DNA of 27,178 nt from Vairimorpha ceranae (Eukaryota; Microsporidia; Nosematidae). Shown piece by piece: positions 20,808-27,178 of this stretch (its first letter is position 1; every line of letters starts with the position of its first letter). The stretch covers positions 1 to 27,178 of the forward strand of contig NW_020169352.1 of NCBI RefSeq assembly GCF_000988165.1. The letters are read 5' to 3'. The position numbers and the translations under genes are program-made. Below the pieces are notes generated by a model. It made no database searches. It saw nothing but the letters and a program-made list of their open reading frames with translations, and was not told the origin of the DNA.

Positions 20808-21069
20808 TAAATATGTATTAAGTGATACAAAATATTTTATATCTTTATCAGTCTTTACAACTAAAGTTTGTAAATTTACACTTTTACTTGGATCGCTGGC
20901 TTATAATTATTTTTATAATCTTAAGTTTTAAATGTTCTAACGCATATTATACGTGGTTGTAAATTAAAAAAATTACTGATAGTTTGATAATATAAAAAAT
21001 CATGTTATTTATAATTGTTCTTTAATACATTATGTGTACAAGATTATCCATTACAGCAATAAACTAATA

Positions 21070-21370
21070 TATTTTAGATTTTAAAAAACCAAAGCATTAA
21101 CAGAAGTAGGTGTCACTAGCATAGATATCTCATACACCATGAAAAGTGAAAGGAAGAGAAAGTACGAACTGTTAGCAAATGAGCTTAGTTTGGTGCTTAA
21201 ATACAAAACAGAACCAGAATTTATTATTTTGAGATAAGTTGGATTCATAACCACATTCCGCAAACAATACTCAAAGAAAATGATTCTTTACCAGTATTAA
21301 GTCTACATTCAAACTCATAAGAAAACGAAGCGAAGTATTTCTTTAGATTATCGAGGGAAAATTAAAGGCG
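21070..21370 (+). mobile_element. Decayed LINE endonuclease tail, copy C
   Basis: The plus strand reads LTEVGVTSIDISYTM, SERKRKYELLANELSLVL, EPEFIILR, a stop, then GFITTFRKQYSKK and VYIQTHKKTKRSISLDYRG. The EV...KYELLA order equals copy A (IIVEV...KYALLAN), and the last block matches copy B (YI...ALESIFFDYRR). This is the extreme 3' coding end of the same R2/R4-like LINE, consistent with 5'-truncated insertion. A minus-strand frame over 21081-21263 is a shadow. Confidence 0.65.
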
Positions 21371-21636
21371 GTAGCGGCATATAGCTGATGGAAAGTTAGT
21401 CAACGGAAGAGATGAGGGATCTTAATACTTTGTTATAAAAAAGAAAAAGCTCCATTAAATAAAAACAACGATGATAAACTAAAACCTAGTTACTATCAAT
21501 CTTATAAATACAAATTAATATTTTATTAAAAAAGTTCAAATATACAGAATAAATGTTTTACAATAATTAGAAAAAAATGACTTCTTGTAATCTTTCAAAA
21601 CATTTTATCATTTTAAATTTACATCTTTATTATAAC

Positions 21637-22545
21637 TTATCTTTTTTTACTATATACTTTTTCTACAACTATTATAATTGCTAGATAAATGGTAATAATT
21701 AGTGATGATACAATCCAAAACTCTTTTTCAATTTTAAATTTTTCATTGTTTGGTATTACTTTAGATTCAACTTCATTTTTCTTTGGAAATATTATATCTT
21801 TAATGCTATTATACTGTATTTCATAGTGCTTCACATCTTCATATATTTGCATCAAAATATTATTCATTTCATTGGCATCTTTTATTGCATGTTCTTCGTG
21901 TTCCGGTAAAAAATCTGTTTCAAGATAATTGCGATTTTTTATCAACAAAATTTTAATCATATCTATTTTTTCTGTAATTAGATTATTAAGTCGACTACCT
22001 TCTTCATGTAACTTCATGATTTCATCAAAAGTTGTTAAATCCTCGTTAAATTCAACATATTTTTCAATTAAATATGTTGGTTTTCTTATATTCTCTTTCA
22101 AAGTCCTTAGATTGTAAATGCATCTTTTTAAGTTAGCATATGCTTGTTCTAACTCGCTGGTATCTTTGTAATGATAAAAGATTTGTACCGGACGAAACTG
22201 CTGTGGCTTCTGAAATAACCACCCAGAATTATTAACATAAAGTCTAACAACATCTTGTGGAAAATAAGAGAAGTTAGTTATTTTATAAAGAGCAGTATAT
22301 TCTAAGTTTATTCTTGCATTATTAAGAAAATAATTACTTTTAACTACCTCTGACTTTATTTCATCTCGTATATAATAAGCATTGTACAATTCATCATTAA
22401 CAGTAATCCCTATAATTTTATTAGATTTTAAAAATGTTATAGGAATAACAAGATACCCACTACAATCTTTTTCATTCCTATATATATGGATTGCAAAACC
22501 TTTTACTGCCGGTATTAATAGACAAAAAATATCAAATATTTTCAT
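21637..22545 (-). CDS. Gene D: predicted type I membrane protein with coiled-coil stem
   Basis: Product unrecognised, 302 aa. I chose the ATG at 22545 rather than the upstream in-frame TTG, because a CCC lies 2 nt before it and because it puts a signal peptide first: MKIFDIFCLLIPAVKGFA. The mature part has a mixed, probably beta-rich domain (about 20-125) with Cys 28, then a long helical, charged region (about 128-265, Cys 142) that looks like a coiled coil or stem, then a single membrane segment (about 277-294) and a short basic tail EKVYSKKR. The order signal peptide, luminal domain, coiled coil, one membrane span, short basic tail is that of p24/emp24 cargo receptors, but these are nearer 200 aa and I see no clear sequence match. 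The tail Lys positions do not fit a strict KKxx retrieval signal. A protein of the secretory pathway or cell surface is inferred. Confidence 0.85.
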   Translation of the reverse strand: MKIFDIFCLLIPAVKGFAIHIYRNEKDCSGYLVIPITFLKSNKIIGITVNDELYNAYYIRDEIKSEVVKSNYFLNNARINLEYTALYKITNFSYFPQDVVRLYVNNSGWLFQKPQQFRPVQIFYHYKDTSELEQAYANLKRCIYNLRTLKENIRKPTYLIEKYVEFNEDLTTFDEIMKLHEEGSRLNNLITEKIDMIKILLIKNRNYLETDFLPEHEEHAIKDANEMNNILMQIYEDVKHYEIQYNSIKDIIFPKKNEVESKVIPNNEKFKIEKEFWIVSSLIITIYLAIIIVVEKVYSKKR

Positions 22546-22547
22546 AA

Positions 22548-22550
22548 GGG
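22548..22550 (-). promoter_or_regulatory. CCC-type start signal of gene D
   Basis: On the minus strand the sequence is TTATCCCTTATG, with CCC 2 nt before the ATG. This supports the internal ATG as the true start instead of the longer TTG-initiated frame. Confidence 0.6.
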
Positions 22551-22837
22551 ATAAAAAATTAATAAATATCAAGGGATCAATAAACAATTAAATATTTTAA
22601 TTAAAAACAAATTTTGACATATTAATTAAAACAAAAATATTCTTGTACATACTTTGAAAACTTTCATCAATAAACTACATGTTTGTTAAAAGTAAATCAT
22701 GGTTGTAACAAATATCATTATTTACTTTTTTGTATTTTAAAAATGCTTAAATTGTTGTGAATTAATAAAAAGAAAAACTAAAATGATAAAAAATAGTTAA
22801 TATACAAAATAACAGTAAATATTTGATCTTTTTTAAT

Positions 22838-23222
22838 TTATAATAAAATATGACGATGTCGTTTTAGAAAAATCTAAGTCTTTGGATTTAACAAATACGT
22901 TATATTTTAACACTAAACAGATTGAACAAATATTTAAAGAAGATGAAAAAATTGGCTCTTTGGCAAGAAATAATAAATGGTACTAAATTGTAATTTGTTC
23001 AGTGAAACATTTTCAAAATGCTTTTAGACATGCCTATATTTAAATTTGTCTTATAAAACACTTTCAAACAAAATCTAATTTTTTAGCCCTAAATTTAGAC
23101 AAAAGTCAAAAAAATTATTTCTCACGTACAAACCTAGAAATAATTGTGTTATAAGTATATCAATTAGTATTTAAAGGTTAGTACTTTTGTTGCAGTAAAG
23201 AACCGCAAATATTTATAGAGTG
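22838..23222 (+). pseudogene. Decayed coding stretch with few in-frame stops, unrecognised
   Basis: One plus-strand frame stays protein-like for about 128 codons with only about four stops: YDDVVLEKSKSLDLTNTLYF, KQIEQIFKEDEKIGSLARNN, then after a stop ICSVKHFQNAFRHAYI, ALNLDKSQKNYFSRTNLEII and CCSKEPQIFIEC. There is no ATG at its head. In DNA this AT-rich, stops should be far more frequent, so this is probably a former gene. It does not clearly match genes A, B or D or the transposases in this window. Confidence 0.35.
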
Positions 23223-23420
23223 TTAAGTTTAAAATTAAAATCTTTGATTTGTATATTTTATTGCCATTTACATCAAAAACTTGTCAATTTGATTAAAAAA
23301 ATATTGTAAGATAGAGATTTATATGTGAATACTTCTTAATAACAATGTTTTAGCAATTTTGTTATGCGGTTAAAAACACATTTTGTATGATATTTATAAA
23401 TATTCTAACTAGATGATATA

Positions 23421-24471
23421 CCTAAAAATTGACAGAATTTTAACTACCCAAAATTAAAATTTTTATTCGCTAATTTTAAAATTCTGCATAAAGAAGAAGG
23501 ATGACAAATTTAATTAAATTACTAAAATTTTCATTTTAGTTATATATCCATACAAAAACAATCAAAATTTTATTCATTTTTTTTATTAATATTTATAGAC
23601 TAGCGAACAAAGCAAAAATTCTGTTAGGACATTATCTTAATTATTTCTAAACAGCATAAACCTTAGCAAATAAACATTAATTAGATTTTTAGATCTATTC
23701 CTAGATGGTATATTTCTTTTAATTGCATTCCAGTTCCCTTATATTGTGTTCGTGTGAACATTTTCTTTTTCATTAACAAACTCTTTGAAATGATTTACAA
23801 TCTAACAAGCAAAAAAAAATCATTTAACCCTTTATAACCTTTCCAACAATCAGAATTAATTATTGTATAAAGTTTAACTACACCTGTATAAATTTCTTGC
23901 AAAGTTTATTTTTTGCGGTTGTCAACTGGAATGCAAAAAAATAATTTTGTGTGCCTTTCAACACTGCCAAATACTCATACACTACCAATATAATGCCTTT
24001 TGTTGTATTTTCATTTTCCAAACTTGCTTTCATCTATTTTTATAATGTTTCCGTTTCCACCTAAAGACAAGGAATTAATATAATTTTCCAATATATCAAC
24101 ACTGTTAAATTTGTATATAATGTCAAAAATTCTAATTTCGTGAAAGTCCACTTTTATGATAAATTAATTTATAGGGTACAAAATTCATAAAAAGATATAA
24201 ATTATTTCTACCATGGTCAAAGGATCTATTTTACTAGAAATAAAAATTTGTTTTTTAAATAAAAATCTGTGTTTAATTATTGAATTTAAGCATGTAACCA
24301 TTGTATCTGTGTATAAATTAGTTTTTTCTTTACATTAAATGCATTTTTTAAACAATATGGTCTTTTTAAATTTTTCTAGTTTTTTGTGATTCTTCCTCCC
24401 TGTGTAGCATTTAAAAAATAGAGACTAAAAATTTTAATTTGGGGGCAGTTAAAATTCTGTCAATTATTAGG
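23421..24471 (-). mobile_element. Merlin/IS1595-like (ISXO2 transposase) remnant 4, well-preserved termini
   Basis: Inverted repeats of about 45 bp begin CCTAAAAATTGACAGAATTT (23421) and, inverted, CCTAATAATTGACAGAATTT (ending at 24471), and continue with AACTNCC and AAATTAAAATTTTT. The element is 1051 bp. The minus strand encodes transposase pieces in order: GGNGNIIKIDESKFGKWKYN (first Asp), SVERHTKLFF, TIINSDCWKGYKGLNDFF (second Asp, about 23850), and in a shifted frame the NTIEGNW block with the final Glu. All three DDE residues can thus be read, though shifts and stops separate them. No obvious 8-9 bp target duplication is seen at the flanks. This is the clearest of the four copies. Confidence 0.88.
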
Positions 24472-25640
24472 CGCAAAGTCCATCGTAATTCTATAAGTTG
24501 TGTTGTTAAAATTGGGGTGTTATAATAAATTTTCAAAAAAATTTATGGGGCTTGGCATTATAAAATTGAAAAAGTTATATTTTTGAGATGTAAATGAAAA
24601 TTGCAAAAAAAAATTAATTTTTTACTATAAGTATATATTCATAAAATTTATTGTTTAGTAATTCTTTACGAACGTTATATTTATAGAGACTATGCTGCTG
24701 TTTTCTAAAAGCAAAAAAGAATATTTCTATGCTGATATTTTAACTGTAAATTTCATAATATTATTCTTTAATAACACGACTTTAAATATTGCTATATTAA
24801 AAAATATATTAAATAATAAAGTACAATTTTTATTTTTTTTTCTAAACACCGTCTAAAATACTTTGTTTGAAAAATTTATTTTGTAATTTAATAAAAATTA
24901 ATAAGAATAATTTTTTAAAATATAAGTGTAAGAATAGAACTTCTTAAATCTAAATTTTTCTTTTTTCTTAACTAAAAATCAAAATAGCTCTTTAATTCGT
25001 TTTATTATACGCAATATATTAGTGCATATGGAATATTTATAAACATCTCTATTCTTATAGATAAAACTCAAGGTTTTTTAAACAAAAAATATAGAAATAA
25101 TTTTATTTACATTCAGGAGAAAAAAAATTATGAGTTTAACAAATAAAAAATCAGAAAATTTTTTTATTATTTTTTTCTATTTTAATTAATGTCTAAATTA
25201 TAATTTGTAAAAAAAATTTTAAAGCTGTCGGGCATATGATTCATAAAAAATTTTAGAATAAAAATACAGAGTTTCTACGTTAAAAAATATTTACGAAAAG
25301 ATTATTAAGAAAAAACAAAAATGATAAATTAAGTTTATAAATATGTTAATGCATCTTTACAAATGATACAGTAAAAATTGGTTTTTTTATAAATCTCAGA
25401 CCCATTATGCGGTGTAGTTTTTAGTTATTATTAAAAAAGTATATAAATCTTAATAGATTTGCATAGAATAAAATTAAAGGTATTTGATGTGATGTTATTT
25501 GATGCTTGTCTTTGATTTTTTAAAAATCAAGTTAAAAGCTCAATTATAATAATATCAATTTATTGTGCTTAAAAATTAATTTAGTTGCAATTTTTAATTA
25601 TTTTATAAATTTTATTTTATTGTTTTTTTTTCTGAATATA
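24472..25640. other. AT-rich spacer
   Basis: A/T runs with no supportable frame, RNA gene or repeat on either strand. Confidence 0.5.
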
Positions 25641-25795
25641 AGATTTTTGTGGATATAAGCACTCCAGCTTTGAGACAATTTATAATTGTATCATATGCCA
25701 GACCAATAAGCTACCCATATCACTGAGTGATTTATACAAAGAATCATAGGTATAATCAGCTTTTATCTTAAAATATAAATAGTGGTTTTTTGAGT
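25641..25795 (-). pseudogene. Short decayed coding-like fragment
   Basis: The minus strand reads KIKADYTYDSLYKSLSDMGS, LLVWHMIQL, a stop, then VSKLECLYPQKSYIQ in the same frame. It stands out as less AT-rich than its surroundings. It is too short to place; it is probably a transposon scrap. Confidence 0.25.
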
Positions 25796-26610
25796 AAAGA
25801 ATGCTTTCTACAAATGCGGAACTAAATAATCCATTAACCTCAAACAGGGATGTTAATTATAAATTTTTTGTTTTTGTAGTTTATTTCTTATTAAAATTTA
25901 TGTCAAATCTTCCTTTCTGCTAAAATGACAAAAAAAATTTATTCGTAAAAAAAAAGTAAACATAATTAGAGTTCATAGACTTCTATCTATAAACCAAAAT
26001 AATAAATTATTTTTTTAAGTAATTATAATGTCATCATATATATTAAATAATACACTACACGTCTATAGGAAAAGTCCTTTATGTAAAATGTTTAATGCAA
26101 AATTTATAGCTAAAAAGTTTAAATTGTAAGTTGGATGATTTTGTTTGCTTTTATAAAGCATATAAACAGTAAAACAAATCTATTTTCTAATTTTATATGT
26201 TATTAATATGCTAGCTTAATTTTTGTCTTTTATTATGCCTGTTAATCAAAAATAAAATCAGTAAAAAATTTTATTAAAGCCAGTTTTTTAACTTTCAATT
26301 ATCTTTAAAATATTTCTAATTTTTCTTCATGTTAAGTAAGCTTCACATTGTATTTTTTTTTGAGCATATTAAATTTACTGAATCATAAAAATTAAAAACT
26401 TAATTATTAAAAAGCGTATTGGTAAATAGAAAGTCTTATACACATTTTTTAATAATTTTTTATAGTATTACTTATATTCATTGTTATATTGTTGTTTAAC
26501 ATTATAGCAATTAAAAGCGACTAATAATTTGGTGTTTATACAAAGTATAATATTTATAAAAAATACCTTTTGATTAATGGAATGACACATTCAATTAATT
26601 GTTATTATAT
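25796..26610. other. AT-rich spacer
   Basis: No frame, RNA gene or repeat I can support. It ends at a perfect inverted repeat (26611-26645). Confidence 0.5.
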
Positions 26611-26645
26611 ATAATCTACAATTTATATACCTATATGTAGATTAT
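26611..26645. repeat. 10-bp perfect inverted repeat, 15-nt loop
   Basis: ATAATCTACA (26611-26620) and TGTAGATTAT (26636-26645) form a perfect stem. It lies exactly at the change from very AT-rich DNA to the less AT-rich open frame at 26663, so it may mark an insertion boundary or be a regulatory hairpin. Confidence 0.55.
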
Positions 26646-26662
26646 CAGGGCAGTTAGTATAA

Positions 26663-27121
26663 CCGTCTGTTGATGGTTGGAAAAATGATATTAATTTCGA
26701 TTCCAACAAACAACGTGTTAAAAATGATACGCTCTTCTACGATTGTAATTTACAAATACAAGGCTGGTTTCCGCATGAATTTGCTAATTTAGACTCCAAT
26801 GGGTCTATGTTTACTACCTCTTTGGGGCAACCCGCCCTACCAGCCTGTTTTTTCTCATTTTGGGTAAAATTACATATGTACTTAACTAGAGGAATAAAAC
26901 ATTACAAAAAACAAAATATTATTAAAAAAAGATATAAATTTCTAAAATTTTTACTTTCTTATTTTGTTATTGATACACATTCGCTATACGATGTTATTAT
27001 CTTAAATCACTTTAATACAAACTTTAAAATATACTTAACGATAAACAGTGTTGAATATACTTTAAATAATCTTGTTATTATTTTCAATGCAAATTTTGAA
27101 ATACAATTTTTTATCTTTTAA
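26663..27121 (+). CDS. Unrecognised open frame, foreign-looking composition, start not visible
   Basis: The frame is open for 152 codons from just after a TAA at 26660 to a TAA at 27119; the first in-frame ATG is at 26807. The first half is clearly coding-like, reading PSVDGWKNDINFDSNKQRV, LFYDCNLQIQGWFPHEFANL, and after the ATG MFTTSLGQPALPACFFSFW then VKLHMYLTRGI. It uses many G/C-ending codons (ctc, ttc, ccg, gcc, ggg), unlike genes A, B and D. After about residue 85 the sequence returns to low-complexity Ile/Asn/Phe-rich AT-type codons, so the true protein may have ended or decayed there. The minus strand over the same patch is also fairly open but holds a stop, so plus is preferred. I do not recognise a family. 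It is most likely the edge of a broken or recently inserted gene or transposon. Confidence 0.4.
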   Translation, partial: PSVDGWKNDINFDSNKQRVKNDTLFYDCNLQIQGWFPHEFANLDSNGSMFTTSLGQPALPACFFSFWVKLHMYLTRGIKHYKKQNIIKKRYKFLKFLLSYFVIDTHSLYDVIILNHFNTNFKIYLTINSVEYTLNNLVIIFNANFEIQFFIF

Positions 27122-27178
27122 TTATAGCTTTTTATGTTTGTAAAGCATTACTAATGATTCAGTTCTAATTTTTAAAAT

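Noticed and set aside
21637..22587. Gene D starting 14 codons earlier at an in-frame TTG
   Set aside because: A TTG start is unusual in eukaryotes, and the internal ATG has a CCC 2 nt upstream and opens a good signal peptide.
22382..22591. Plus-strand open frame of 69 codons
   Set aside because: It is antisense to the signal peptide and N-terminal domain of gene D.
26646..26850. Possible structured RNA or type II tRNA: GGCTGGT/ACCAGCC outer stem 85 nt apart, with inner hairpins TAGACT...GGTCTA and GGG...CCC
   Set aside because: There is no TTCRA T-loop, the D-arm bases are missing and the anticodon loop size is wrong; an open frame spans the region, so coding is the simpler reading. It could still be checked with a covariance search.
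1..27178. CRISPR arrays, bacterial operons, Shine-Dalgarno sites, rRNA genes
   Set aside because: No regularly spaced repeats, no gene clusters with short spacing, no purine-rich sites set before the starts, and no rRNA-like conserved blocks were seen on either strand.

Overview
The window is a very AT-rich (roughly 80% A+T by eye), gene-poor eukaryotic segment that most resembles an expanded microsporidian genome. Supporting this are single-exon genes, a C-triplet placed 2 to 6 nt before the ATG of all three intact genes (a recognised microsporidian start-region signal), the lack of bacterial ribosome binding sites or operons, and a dense layer of decayed transposons. These are Merlin/IS1595 (ISXO2-like) transposases, a Tc1/mariner element and R2/R4-type LINE tails. 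The assignment to Microsporidia is inference; no rRNA or tRNA was found to confirm it.

Layout. 1-3110: a decayed LINE (+ strand) whose 3' part is split by a decayed Tc1-like element. 3682-4645: Merlin-like remnant 1. 5063-6706: intact gene A, 547 aa, probably secreted. 7889-8914: Merlin-like remnant 2. 9779-9970: a broken coding fragment. 11426-12997: intact gene B, 523 aa, a divergent paralog of gene A. 14645-16605: several decayed minus-strand coding fragments. 17030-18155: second LINE tail. 18728-19628: a broken gene (C) that may be a third member of the A/B family. 19689-20651: Merlin-like remnant 3, with a 130-bp MITE-like element next to it (20678-20807). 21070-21370: third LINE tail. 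21637-22545 (minus): intact gene D, a 302-aa predicted type I membrane protein. 22838-23222: decayed coding stretch. 23421-24471: Merlin-like remnant 4, the best preserved by its termini. 26663-27121: an unrecognised open frame whose first part is clearly less AT-rich than its surroundings.

No pathway can be read from the gene set. The main biological signal is a pair of fast-diverging, probably secreted paralogs (A and B). They share a C-terminal domain of about 185 residues and a hydrophobic N-terminus, but have unrelated low-complexity acidic/Asn-rich middles. They lie among transposon debris, the usual setting of lineage-specific exported protein families in microsporidia. Gene D also carries a signal peptide, so all three intact genes appear to enter the secretory pathway. 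Everything else is remnant: at least four different Merlin-like families, all with the transposase on the minus strand, three LINE 3' tails all on the plus strand, one Tc1-like element and one MITE.
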